NCBI GenBank assembly: GCA_031402435.1
Contig: JANNSJ010000065.1
Span: 3,667-67,666 of the forward strand
Direction: 5' to 3'
DNA from: UBA11986 sp031402435
GTDB lineage: Bacteria > Bacteroidota > Ignavibacteria > UBA10030 > UBA6906
Length of the DNA: 64,000 nucleotides
Shown here: in pieces, positions 15,596 through 25,258 of the stretch
How positions within the stretch are numbered: the first letter of the stretch is position 1
Layout: each line of letters begins with the position of its first letter
The notes under the pieces: generated by a model
Seen by the model: the letters and a program-made list of their open reading frames with translations, nothing else
Databases searched by the model: none
What the model was told of the DNA's origin: nothing
Translations under genes and position numbers: made by a program

Positions 15596-18500
15596 TCACT
15601 TCAGCAGCATGACTTTCTGTATCTGTGTGAACGCAGCTGTTGTCAAGCGAACGAAGTACATGCCACTGGCAAATCCGCTCGCGTCCCACCGAACCTCTCG
15701 GTTCCCGGCCGGACTGACTTCGTTCACCAACCGGGTGACCAATTGCCCGGTCAGATTGTACACAGCCAATTCCACGTGTGTTTGTTCTGGTAGTGCAAAC
15801 CTGAATGTCGTCGACGGGTTGAACGGATTCGGGTAGTTCTTCTCGAAGGCGTAGGTGAGAGGCAGTCCGTTCTCCTCTACTGCTGTGATACCGACGGTGA
15901 ACTGGCCCGAGGCGGCCTGTCCGCCAGCGTAGGCAGCATCAACAGCGCGAAGCGTCCATGCGTATTGGCCGTTGGGAAGACCGGTGAGCAACCATTCGGT
16001 AACGGCGCTGATGTTGCCGGGTTGCGGGAGACTGCGTGGGACTGCAACCGGGATACTGTTACGGAAAAGACTGAGATCGTACGTGAGAGCGGCACTTGGC
16101 GTATGATCGTCGCTGGCTGCGGTCCATGTCAGGATAACTGTGCTGCTGTCCGGCACGGTGGAACCCAGATTTGAGGGCCGCGATGGGGCGGCATTCTGGC
16201 CGGGAGCGTCATTACGGTAGACATGCATTTGCGCCTCGACGAGTCCATTCCCACCCGGAACGAAGTATTGTCCGGCAATGAAATAATCAAGATCGCCCTC
16301 ACCGTCGATATCAAACCAGGAGAAGGTGCCCCCGCGATCTCCGCTCGCCCGTGGCGCAGGCAGCACGCTGCCCGAGTCGGAGAAAACCCCGCCCATGTTG
16401 GTGTAGACTTTTGCGCGGCCTTCAATATTGGACCCCGAGTTATAGTTGCCAGCTAAAAGAACGTCCATATCTCCATCGTTGTCGTAATCTGCCCATGTGG
16501 CTGCCGTAAGATCGAACCAACCCTCACAAGGAACGCAGGGAAGGACCTCCAACGAGTCGTAGCTTCCGCCGTTGTTACGGTAGATTCGGAGAGCATTAGT
16601 GTACGTGCCATTGAGTTCCTTGATGTTGCCGGCCACGAGGATGTCAAGGTCGCCATCAGCGTCATAGTCGCCCCATTGTGCCTCGCCATGTTCGATGGTC
16701 AGTGAACCGAGGATGTCCTCGCCGACGAATGTACCGTTGCCGTCGTTCCGATAACGGCGGATGAACCCGCGGTCGGTCAACGGTGCGATGTTGACGAGCA
16801 GCAGATCGAGATCCTGATCGCCGTCATAGTCAGCCCAAGCGCTCTGCGCATGCGCAGTGGGCGCGAGAATTGAATCGGCCTCAGTGAAGGTCCATCCTCC
16901 GGTTCCGTTGGGGCCGTCATTGCGCATCAACGCTGTGCGATATGAGAATGTACCGCCGTCAAAGACCGAGGGTAAAAGGATGTCAAGGTCGCCATCGTTA
17001 TCATAATCCGCCCATGTGATGGAACGAAGATCAAAGTCAGCCTGGTCGTTGTTTTCCCAATACCCAGGCAGCTGGGTGTTGCTCAGTACAAGTGTGCCGG
17101 CGTCGTTGCGCAAGAGGGCTGTTTCGCCATCGGTTCCGACCGCGAGGTCCTGATCCCCGTCGCCATCCACGTCACCCCAGGCGAGATCCGACGACCCGGC
17201 GCTGAGTGTACCGAGAGGTATGTCGATGTGGGTAAATGTCCATTCCCCATTTCCCCCCAAGCCGTCGTTCCGTAGCAACACCAGGCGATCCTCCACACTT
17301 TGGTTGTAGACGACGTAGTAGCCTAGAACCGCGATGTCGAGATCACCGTCACCGTCGTAGTCTGCTGGAGCAGTAGTGATGACCCAAAAATCTTCGTCCT
17401 GTGGCGTTACGAAGAGAGAATCGAGTGGTGTTACCTCGGTGAAGTCACCGAATGTGCCACCCGGATTGGGTTGTACTACGATGATTCGCCCTGTGCTTCC
17501 GGTCGCACTATCGTCGTCTGTGACGGTCAGGCGCACGATGTATGTGTTGGCTTGCGTGAAAGTGTGCGATGTGTGCCGCTCCGATGAGGTTGTCCCATCG
17601 CCAAAATCCCAGGACCAGCCGACGATGATCCCATCTGGGTCGAGACTTATGTCGGTGAAATTCACTGTGAGTCCTGAGGCAACGAAGTTGAAAGACGCCT
17701 CGGGAGGACGGTTGAGAGGTGGTGGTGGCGGGCCGGTGAAATGTTCGATATAGCCCTGATAACCTACCGTCCAAGCGTTGCCTGCAGGGCTTGCTGCGAT
17801 AGCGGCAAACGAACCGAAGCTCTCTGATCCTATATTGAGAACGGCCCAATTCTGTCCGCCGGTGGCTGAGTAGTAGACAACATTGTTGCTTGTGCTAAGC
17901 CACAATTCATTAGCACCGACAAGATGGAGGTCTGTGAAATTATCATTGCCGTTTGGTGTGGGCAAGACCTGCCACGTCACACCACCATCATCGCTACGAG
18001 ATGCATAGCCCGACATCCCAACAGCGTATCCGATGTTCCCGTTATAGAATTCCATATCCCTAATCTGTGTTGGAAATCCCGGGAGGTTTCCCTGAACCCA
18101 TGTGCTGCCGCCATTACTGCTTCGGTAGTAGTTCCCGGTGACATTTGCCGCCCAGATGTTCGTGCCTTTCACATCGACGGCAACATAGGCGCCCTGAAAG
18201 TCTGGAACGGGGGTCCAAGTTTCGCCCCCGTCGGTTGTGTGGTGTAAGCCAGAACCTTGGCCAATCACCCAGCCGTCGAGGAGGGTTGTGAATTGAACAT
18301 CCTCCGCCGGAGAAAGACTTGAAGGCGTCACAGTTGCGGCCGACCAAGTCGCGCCCGCGTCGGAGCTCTTGTAGACTTGACCCACTTCGTCCACGACAAC
18401 GACCTCGTCCAGTCCGACGACGTCGACAGCCTTGATGGTGTACTGGGAGACTGCGGTATGAAGAACCCACCGCGAAATTCCATTACTCGTAAGGAGTGCA

Positions 18501-19690
18501 CCGTTGTCACCAACAGCGATCAGATTTCCGTTTGGGAAGCGATCGAGGTCGTTAAGAGACGTACCGGTTCCGCTCGAGATCTGTGACCATGAAGCACCGC
18601 CGTTGGTTGTCTTGATGACGAAGCCTGCACCATAGCCGAAATAGCCCGTCTGTGAGTTGGCGAAGACAGGTGCTGCACTGCTTAGATAGCCCGGCCTTGG
18701 ACCTGGAGAAACAAATGTTTGTGTCCAACTCAAACCAGCATCACCTGAGCGGAACATGTTCCCATCAAGATCGGAAGCAACCACGGTCTGTGGGTCAGCA
18801 ACGGCGAAGGCACAGACACCTGCCGGCATCACCTCACCAAGGTCAGTCCAAGTCAAACCACCGTCTGTGGATCGGAAAATGCGATCGTCGAAATCAGGAA
18901 AGTTGCCAGACCGGCCCCACGCCAGGACGACATCGGCCAAAACATCAAGGAGACGATCCCGACCGGTAGATGAAGCGCCAGTTGTCCACGTCGAACCACC
19001 GTCGGTGGAGTGGATGAATGTACCATCCCCGATACCGACGGCGAACGTATTTGAGAGAAACACCACTGCCTTTGCAAGCCCGCTATGCACGAGATTGAAT
19101 GTGGTTCCTCCATCGGTCGTACGGTAGATCGCACTGTCAGCGATACCGAGCCCGAGCAGATTGTCGACAAAGTCGAAATCAACAATGCCGTTTGGAGATG
19201 GCACCCAGGAGTCACCGGCATCATGACTGACGTAGTGGTCGAAGTTCCCCGAGGCAAGCCCGAAGGAAGTAGTGTAGAACTTCATGAAGTAAGTAGAGCC
19301 GAGGAACGGAAGTTGGGTCCAGGTCGTTCCGCCGTCGGTCGTCCGATAGTTGTCGTTACCGTATGTCCATCCGTTCTGGCTGTCAAGAAAAAAAAGGCCG
19401 TTCAATGGATTACTCAGGCTAACGGGAATATCTCGCTGAACCCAGGTAGATCCGCCGTCGGATGATTCAAACAAAGAGCCACCATTATCGAACGAGTTGT
19501 CATCGGTAGCAATGAACACCCGCTGAGTCGTTGGCGCACCGACACCCCTGACATCGAGGTAAGTTGGGGCTGGACTTTGGGTGTCCCACTGCGCGGTGGC
19601 CGCGGACGTCAGAAGAACTATCGTGAAGGCTAAGAATCTGGAGCTTATTGGGCTTTGTAGCCCGGTACACACATCATTAAAAAGCCGCAT
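15596..19690 (-). CDS. giant T9SS cargo: propeller, PKD, FG-GAP and sorting domain
   Basis: A 1364-residue secreted protein. In order it has a signal peptide (about residues 1-33), a long run of YCF48/BNR propeller blades with TTDGGTTW-type motifs (about 35-645), and a PKD domain (about 660-740, WSWDFGDGTTSS). An FG-GAP/VCBS region follows with many DYDGDGDLDI calcium-loop-like repeats (about 765-1170), then a fibronectin-like region and a T9SS type A sorting domain (last 85 residues, NYPNPFNPSTTFRF to MLLK). It is predicted to be surface-exposed or released, in adhesion or binding rather than catalysis. A GGAGG site precedes the ATG. It is the last gene of the minus-strand T9SS array. Confidence 0.88.
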   Translation of the reverse strand: MRLFNDVCTGLQSPISSRFLAFTIVLLTSAATAQWDTQSPAPTYLDVRGVGAPTTQRVFIATDDNSFDNGGSLFESSDGGSTWVQRDIPVSLSNPLNGLFFLDSQNGWTYGNDNYRTTDGGTTWTQLPFLGSTYFMKFYTTSFGLASGNFDHYVSHDAGDSWVPSPNGIVDFDFVDNLLGLGIADSAIYRTTDGGTTFNLVHSGLAKAVVFLSNTFAVGIGDGTFIHSTDGGSTWTTGASSTGRDRLLDVLADVVLAWGRSGNFPDFDDRIFRSTDGGLTWTDLGEVMPAGVCAFAVADPQTVVASDLDGNMFRSGDAGLSWTQTFVSPGPRPGYLSSAAPVFANSQTGYFGYGAGFVIKTTNGGASWSQISSGTGTSLNDLDRFPNGNLIAVGDNGALLTSNGISRWVLHTAVSQYTIKAVDVVGLDEVVVVDEVGQVYKSSDAGATWSAATVTPSSLSPAEDVQFTTLLDGWVIGQGSGLHHTTDGGETWTPVPDFQGAYVAVDVKGTNIWAANVTGNYYRSSNGGSTWVQGNLPGFPTQIRDMEFYNGNIGYAVGMSGYASRSDDGGVTWQVLPTPNGNDNFTDLHLVGANELWLSTSNNVVYYSATGGQNWAVLNIGSESFGSFAAIAASPAGNAWTVGYQGYIEHFTGPPPPPLNRPPEASFNFVASGLTVNFTDISLDPDGIIVGWSWDFGDGTTSSERHTSHTFTQANTYIVRLTVTDDDSATGSTGRIIVVQPNPGGTFGDFTEVTPLDSLFVTPQDEDFWVITTAPADYDGDGDLDIAVLGYYVVYNQSVEDRLVLLRNDGLGGNGEWTFTHIDIPLGTLSAGSSDLAWGDVDGDGDQDLAVGTDGETALLRNDAGTLVLSNTQLPGYWENNDQADFDLRSITWADYDNDGDLDILLPSVFDGGTFSYRTALMRNDGPNGTGGWTFTEADSILAPTAHAQSAWADYDGDQDLDLLLVNIAPLTDRGFIRRYRNDGNGTFVGEDILGSLTIEHGEAQWGDYDADGDLDILVAGNIKELNGTYTNALRIYRNNGGSYDSLEVLPCVPCEGWFDLTAATWADYDNDGDMDVLLAGNYNSGSNIEGRAKVYTNMGGVFSDSGSVLPAPRASGDRGGTFSWFDIDGEGDLDYFIAGQYFVPGGNGLVEAQMHVYRNDAPGQNAAPSRPSNLGSTVPDSSTVILTWTAASDDHTPSAALTYDLSLFRNSIPVAVPRSLPQPGNISAVTEWLLTGLPNGQYAWTLRAVDAAYAGGQAASGQFTVGITAVEENGLPLTYAFEKNYPNPFNPSTTFRFALPEQTHVELAVYNLTGQLVTRLVNEVSPAGNREVRWDASGFASGMYFVRLTTAAFTQIQKVMLLK

Positions 19691-19756
19691 ACCAACCTCC
19701 GAAATTTAATGGATGCCGATCAAGATGAAAACCATAGCGTTTGCTAAGCGCAATCC

Positions 19757-19948
19757 TTAATGAACTATTCTTTCTGAAGAAAATATCGCCACTCCTTCCC
19801 GCTGAGCGCGGAAGACCAGTTGCTTGATACATTCAGGCAGCGGCTTGGATAGCAGTCGCGTGCTCTTGCGAGTCTCCAAATCCATGCCAACCATCATCGC
19901 ATCGCTCAACAATGGGCTTGGGCATTCTTTTGAAGCAAGAGGCGACAT
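19757..19948 (-). pseudogene. unrecognised gene fragment in the 19.7-20.4 kb gap
   Basis: The gap between two T9SS genes holds a short open stretch of about 63 codons that looks like the tail of a lost gene. A segment of it (near 19820-19860) is closely similar to a segment near 26717-26757: both read GGC(T)TGG then TAGCAGTCGC on the plus strand. No complete gene, start signal or recognisable domain was found, so this is probably decayed DNA. The C-terminus of a thioesterase-like protein is one weak possibility. Confidence 0.3.
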
Positions 19949-20044
19949 GCTGTGATCTAATGGGGCACAAAGACAACAGGGTGTTGGTCGTTTTCAAGGC
20001 TGTGCGTGGCATGGAACGGGCACTCTTGCCTCCACGGCTGCCAA

Positions 20045-20180
20045 AAGTTCTCTCTTGATTTACGAGTGTTGCGACTTCACGTCCAAGCGCATCAAAACAC
20101 GTTCAGGCTAACAACAGCGACTCATATTTGTTGCCTCGATACGTTTCATCAGCGGCATCTTCACGATCTCACGTCGGACA
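20045..20180 (-). pseudogene. broken T9SS sorting-domain remnants
   Basis: Two stretches match the coding DNA of intact sorting domains nearby. 20050-20112 matches the LVNE..REVA..FDxL..VKV part (compare 22466-22524), with an extra A breaking the frame. 20144-20178 matches the very C-terminal KKMLLMK-coding end (compare 22350-22384). Their order is swapped relative to an intact gene, so they come from two truncated copies or a rearrangement. They cannot encode a functional protein. Confidence 0.65.
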
Positions 20181-20242
20181 TCATATTTGAGATTGGGGGA
20201 GCTGTCTCACAAATATCTTTTCGCTCGGGCAAACCGAAGGTA

Positions 20243-20290
20243 GAAAAAACATAAGCCTCCCGTATCTGAATGTCCAGATTCGAGAAGCTT
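20243..20290 (-). terminator. minus-strand terminator after the frameshifted T9SS gene
   Basis: Arms 20253-20268 and 20275-20290 pair at 13 of 16 positions around a six-base loop. On the minus strand the hairpin is followed by a run of six T. It lies about 80 bp past the stop of the upstream minus-strand gene and shares sequence with the terminator at 26588-26635. Confidence 0.7.
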
Positions 20291-20369
20291 ATGGGAAATA
20301 ACACACTAACAAGTTACACTTCTGCAAACGCAAAAGCCACACATTTGTGACGAAAAGGCAATAGGTTCG

Positions 20370-22167
20370 CTATCTTATGAGCAGCATTTTCATGATTTGA
20401 TATTTGCCATGACTCTCCAATCTGGCGAAGTACACTCCGCTCCCGACATTTGTAGCATTCCAACTGGCTGAATAGATGCCGGGGGATTTCTCTTCATTTA
20501 CCAGTGCTGCTACTTCGCGTCCGAGAAGGTCGAACACCTTCAGGCTCACCATTCCGAAATCAGCAATCCGAAATCCGATTTCAGTTATTGGATTAAACGG
20601 ATTGGGATAGTTCTGTGACAACGCAAACTCTGTCGGGGTGCCCGGATCGTCATTGGACACTGACGTCAAGCCGCATGGAATCCTTTCTGCGAAGATCGTG
20701 ATCGGATCGCCTTGTCCCAGTTCCTCTCCATCCCAAAAAACGAAGACGTTGCCGGCACCATCAGCGCCTGTCCACCAGCGGGTTAGACCCTGCTTGCCAG
20801 GAGCTGTGGTAACGGGCGAGCCATTCAATGGCTCGACCATCTCCCCGTTGGGCCGGACATGCTGGAAGTAGATATCCTGCTCGAAGTAACCCCTCTGCCG
20901 CCAGTCAAGCCAGGTCAGGAAGACACCACCGGCTCCGTCGGGATTGAGATCCGCGCCATACTGGCGATCGAGGCCCACGCAAACTGGAAGCGGCGAGGGG
21001 AAGAGCGGTGTTCCATCAGGGAGCACTCGCAGGACATAGTTGTCCCAGTCGGCCCCGGCGCCAACATGATAGCAACTTACCCAGGCGCCACCTTGGCTGT
21101 CGGTCAACGCCATTGTGAACCCGAATCCAAACGGGGAGACCCTGACGCCATTCACACCCCACAACAGCTGGCCGCTGCCGTTGAAGCGCTGCCCGCCCAC
21201 GTAGTCGCCCTGAGCCGATCGGGAGAACCAAAAGGCAAGGACCCCGCCTTCACCGTCAGGAGCAAGAAAGCTCCCAATCGTCTCACTGGATGGAAGACCG
21301 CAGGCCAGAACGCCGCCACTCCCCCATAGACGCTGCCCAGCTGCGTCGAGGTGTTGTACCTTCACGTTGTCATCGCTCGGGATCCTCTCCGCATAGGCGA
21401 AGAAGAGTCCGCCCTGACCGTCCGCCATGGCCGTCACGCCGTTCGTTACCACAGCAGTGGAGGTCGCGCCCAGCACGCCGCTGGTGCCCCCCCCAGAGTT
21501 GAGTGCCGTTGGCGTCGACGTGGTGTACGCGAACAGTCTGCGGCTCATCCCAGGTCACCCAAAGGTAGAATACTCCTCCCGTTCCATCCGCGATAAACTC
21601 ACTCCATGGATACTGGTTACAGCATTGGACCAGTACGACGCCTTGGGGGCCGAACAGACGGTTCCCGGCTGAGTCGAAGCGTTGCAGCCTCTCGCTCACG
21701 TCGGGTCCGGTGTGGACAACGAAGACACCGCCGGCACCGTCACTTGCCAACTGGGGACGCTCAGTGTAGGGCGCATCATGTACAATGATGCCCTCCGCGA
21801 GCCAGAGGCGATCACCGGCAGCGTTAAGGTGCTGGATCCTGCAGCGATCGGTAAGCTGTCCAGCGTACTCGTCCCAGAGCAGGTAGACCCCGCCCGAACC
21901 GTCCGAGACGACGCCGAGCGGTTCCTGCGTGCCCGGAAAATAGCCAGGGTCGAGGGCTACGCGCTGTGCAGTCATCGGGTCTCCACAAGACCAGCCCGAA
22001 TCGCTGTGATCGAACACTCCGGCCGGTGGTACTGGCGGTAACTCGTACAATGATACTGCAATCTCATTCTTCGCGTCTGAACCAAGGTACACCGTCAGAG
22101 CATCTGCTCGCTCATTTGTGCAGACACCCAAAAACGAAGCAAAAAGTAGCACGATTCGTGTTTTCAT
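20370..22167 (-). pseudogene. T9SS cargo gene frameshifted at a C8 tract
   Basis: Two overlapping open frames form one gene of about 598 codons. The 5' part has a signal peptide (MKTRIVLLFASFLGV) and repeated xxDGxGGVYLLW-type units. It reads correctly up to DANGTQLWGG and then loses sense. The other frame picks up with GGGTSGVLG, continues the same DGxGGxFF repeats and ends in a T9SS type A sorting domain (QNYPNPFNPITEI to MLLIR). The switch coincides with eight C residues at 21487-21494. Either the sequence has one base too many or too few, or the cell population varies at this tract. The repeats suggest a beta-propeller surface protein. This gene is notably GC-rich. Confidence 0.8.
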
Positions 22168-22343
22168 TACTCACCATTTTGGATACTAACGGAAAATGTT
22201 TGTTGGGTCATGCTCGATCAAATGATAGTAATCTCCCTTGACTTGCTCATTGAGTAGTCGGATAAAACGTCCCGGATGTTACAGTACGCCGATGAGATTA
22301 CTCATATAAATCCATAACAACCGCCCGCTAGAACGATGTATGT

Positions 22344-24647
22344 TTACTTCATCAGCAGCATCTTCTTGATCTCGCGTCGGTCATTGCTTTCAAGTCTGCA
22401 GAAGTACATTCCGCTTCCGACATTTGTCGCATCCCAACGAACTGAATAACTGCCGGGGGATTTGTCTTCATTTACCAGCGTTGCGACTTCACGGCCAAGC
22501 AGATCAAACACTTTCACGCTAACAAAGCCGGGTTCCGCGATCTGATATCGGATATTTGTTGTCGGATTAAAGGGATTTGGATAATTTTGATTCAAAGAGA
22601 AATCTTCCACAACAAATGTGTTTGAAGAAACTCCCGTAGTGCCTGTTTGCAAGGTTCTATCAATACATTCAAAACCCAAAACTCCATTGGGATTGTGTAC
22701 GTTTATTCCTTCACCCTGCGTAAGAATCCAAATGTTTCCTAATGTATCTAAAGCTAGGTCTTCAACCTGCTTGTGTGAGATTGAAGAGGAGCCTTCCAGG
22801 AATGTAGAAAATACATTTCCCGTTCCATTAAAATAAGAAAGACCTCCGTAGTATGGAAAATTTAATGTGTTGTGTGCTCCTGCATATATAATGTTATTTG
22901 TTTTGTCAATCTCTACTGCCCATACGGCATTAGCAGCAATGTTAGAATTACTGATATTCCAATTTTGCCAAGTCGTCCCGTTAAACTTCCATAAACCCTC
23001 CGGAGAACCTATCCACAGATTGTTACCATTATCGAACTTAATATCGTAGATGTGTGAAATTCCAACAGCAGATAAATCCATAACACTCCATACACCATTG
23101 TTATAAATATCTATTCCTCCGTTATGCCCGACATACATTTTTCCTCCCGAACGCGCTTCAAGACATGTTGGATAACCTGTAATGCCATTACTGAAATCAA
23201 ACAAAGTCCAGGAATTAGTATTTTTATCATACATAAAGGTATTGCTTGTATAATCTGTTATGAAGAAAACTTTTCCGCTGTCGTTACCTTCGACCTGCTC
23301 CGGTCCCTGAAACCAGGGATGTGAATTGTTTTTATCCCATACAACCCACGATGCATAATTCTGATAATCACCGTTAGGGATCTGAACAGCATAACCATCT
23401 GAACCTTCATAAAGAAACCAAATATCGCCATCAGGTGTCTCGGAGATATAGTTACCGACATAACTTTGTGTCTGCGGAATCGGAAAGAGACCTTGATTTA
23501 AAATGCCATAAGATTCCCAGTTAGGACAATCCATGATCTGTATACCGCCGTTTCCGTTTGCAAACCATTTCCGGTTTTTGCTGTCTATAAAAATGTCCTT
23601 ATTGGAATTCTCAGCAAGGGCTGTGCTGTGTCTTGTGTATATCTTCCACTGGGTTCCTACGAGCTTTCTCACAGCATTCGTTCCGGCTGCCCAGAAACTG
23701 CCGTTTACATCAATATAACTGCTCAGTAAAAAATCATTTGTCCATTCCCATGTCCAGCTTGTTCCGTCAAACATCATTATGCGTGATGAGTTTGTTGTCT
23801 CTGTCAAAATAATTTTACTGCCCCGGATAAACATAGTAGTAGCATTAAAATTGGCAACCGGCCAGACTGTGTTATTGATATGACTCCAGTTCGTCCCGTC
23901 GTATATGTCAACGTTTTGTCCGTTGCAAATCCAAACTCTGTTTAGCGAATCTACCATCACTTCACGCGGAGCGCCGGGCGAAATGCCGCTGTTTGATGAA
24001 GTGTAAAGATTCCAGTTTATGCCGTCATATTTGATCAGTCCTAAATTGCATGTGATCCATTTGTTGTTGTTTTGATCTATTGCAATGTCGGTTAATTGCT
24101 GTGACGGAAGGTTTGAGTTAGATGATGTATAAAATGTCCAGGCATTTCCATTATAATATCCGACTCCTCCATCGAAACCGCCTCCTTCTTCACCGGTAAC
24201 AACCCATACATCATTGTCTGTTTCTATAGAGATTCCTTTTATCTGGTCCCATTGTAATGAAGTGTTTGCTGAAGTGTGATGCTGCCAGTTTAATCCGTCT
24301 CCTGAAGTCGCCAGGCCGTTGTATGTTCCAACCCAGATCCTGTCATTATTATCAAAAGCAATATTATTAATTATTTCATCCGGCAGATAATTATCGGCAT
24401 ATGTTCCCCAATTAGTAAAAGTTGTTCCGTCAAACCGCACCAGACTTCCCTGGCTCCAGAATGGCATGCGGCCGCCTGTCCACATATTTCCGAAGCGATC
24501 GCCACGCACTACAAAATGCTGGTCACCGCCTATGCCTGTGTTATCGATCCGTAGGTATGTCCAGTTAGGGTTCAGAGTTGGGAACTGTGCGTTGGCTAGT
24601 TGAAATCCAAATGCCAGAGTGCATAGGCTGAGTAAAAGTGTTTTCAT
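22344..24647 (-). CDS. T9SS cargo with two-component-type propeller repeats
   Basis: A 767-residue secreted protein with a signal peptide (MKTLLLSLCTLAFGFQ, cleavage near ANAQ). About fifteen propeller blades follow, of the form NNxxWIGTxxGLxxxDGxxWxxY, like the periplasmic propeller of hybrid two-component sensors but without kinase domains. A T9SS type A sorting domain closes it (NQNYPNPFNPTTNI to IKKMLLMK). The body is strikingly AT-rich (the 60 bases at 23221-23280 are 28% G+C), while the sorting-domain DNA is near 50% and very similar to that of the neighbouring gene. This suggests transfer or recombination of the passenger part. A GGAGG site precedes the ATG. Confidence 0.88.
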   Translation of the reverse strand: MKTLLLSLCTLAFGFQLANAQFPTLNPNWTYLRIDNTGIGGDQHFVVRGDRFGNMWTGGRMPFWSQGSLVRFDGTTFTNWGTYADNYLPDEIINNIAFDNNDRIWVGTYNGLATSGDGLNWQHHTSANTSLQWDQIKGISIETDNDVWVVTGEEGGGFDGGVGYYNGNAWTFYTSSNSNLPSQQLTDIAIDQNNNKWITCNLGLIKYDGINWNLYTSSNSGISPGAPREVMVDSLNRVWICNGQNVDIYDGTNWSHINNTVWPVANFNATTMFIRGSKIILTETTNSSRIMMFDGTSWTWEWTNDFLLSSYIDVNGSFWAAGTNAVRKLVGTQWKIYTRHSTALAENSNKDIFIDSKNRKWFANGNGGIQIMDCPNWESYGILNQGLFPIPQTQSYVGNYISETPDGDIWFLYEGSDGYAVQIPNGDYQNYASWVVWDKNNSHPWFQGPEQVEGNDSGKVFFITDYTSNTFMYDKNTNSWTLFDFSNGITGYPTCLEARSGGKMYVGHNGGIDIYNNGVWSVMDLSAVGISHIYDIKFDNGNNLWIGSPEGLWKFNGTTWQNWNISNSNIAANAVWAVEIDKTNNIIYAGAHNTLNFPYYGGLSYFNGTGNVFSTFLEGSSSISHKQVEDLALDTLGNIWILTQGEGINVHNPNGVLGFECIDRTLQTGTTGVSSNTFVVEDFSLNQNYPNPFNPTTNIRYQIAEPGFVSVKVFDLLGREVATLVNEDKSPGSYSVRWDATNVGSGMYFCRLESNDRREIKKMLLMK

Positions 24648-24726
24648 TTCTTTTCCTCCAAGCTGTGATGCGTTAGTTGATAAAATGTGAGCATACGGAT
24701 TATTCCGTTGGATCTCTTTGGCTTGA

Positions 24727-25185
24727 TCATCGGAGAAGTACCGTCCGATCGACTTTTGCCACGCCTTCGAACTCCGTTCTGTACAAACACACGCCCGAAG
24801 CAACAGAGCCTCGATCCCGGCGCACTGAATAACTTCCGGAGGATTTCTCTTCGTCGGCAAATGTTGCCCCTTCACGTCCAAGGACATCAAACACTTTCAA
24901 CCTAACGAGGCCTGCTTGCGGGATCTGGAAGCGAACAGTCGTGGACGGATAACCCCCTGAATTTACTTTATTCCAGCTACTACCACCATCACCTGTTTTC
25001 AGCAATGTGCCGTACATTCCTACAGCATAACCATTATTGTCGTCTACAAAATCATTTGCGAAAATTGAATTTCCCTGTGGCTTTGGGTTCATCCATTCCC
25101 AATGGTCGGCTTGTTGCGCCTGCACGATGAGTGTTGCGGCAATCGTCACTATGAACGTTACGGCCAGATTCTTGATTAACTGCAT
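24727..25185 (-). CDS. short degenerate T9SS-like protein
   Basis: A 152-residue frame with a good ribosome binding site (AAGGATAC) and signal peptide (residues 1-23). One YCF48-type blade follows (DDNNGYAVGMYGTLLKTGDGGSSW, about residues 48-71) and then a damaged sorting domain. The NYPNPFNP motif is reduced to GGYPSTTVRF, the usual WDA has become RRD, and the YFYRL block reads CLYRT. Intact relatives have many more blades, so an internal deletion probably fused the N-terminus to the tail. It may be a pseudogene that is still open, or a minimal secreted protein; the decay of the sorting signal favours the first. Confidence 0.6.
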   Translation of the reverse strand: MQLIKNLAVTFIVTIAATLIVQAQQADHWEWMNPKPQGNSIFANDFVDDNNGYAVGMYGTLLKTGDGGSSWNKVNSGGYPSTTVRFQIPQAGLVRLKVFDVLGREGATFADEEKSSGSYSVRRDRGSVASGVCLYRTEFEGVAKVDRTVLLR

Positions 25186-25258
25186 TGTTGTATCCTTCTT
25201 TGGAAAAAATTGAACGTGACTGTGAAGTAAGCCCTGATTTATCTTTGCAACCCCATTG

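Noticed and set aside
19981..20060. A plus-strand phrase reading DLMGHKDNR, reminiscent of a tyrosine recombinase
   Set aside because: Only one short phrase matches, with no conserved Arg or Tyr context, and the stretch is followed by a stop; coincidence is more likely than an integrase remnant.
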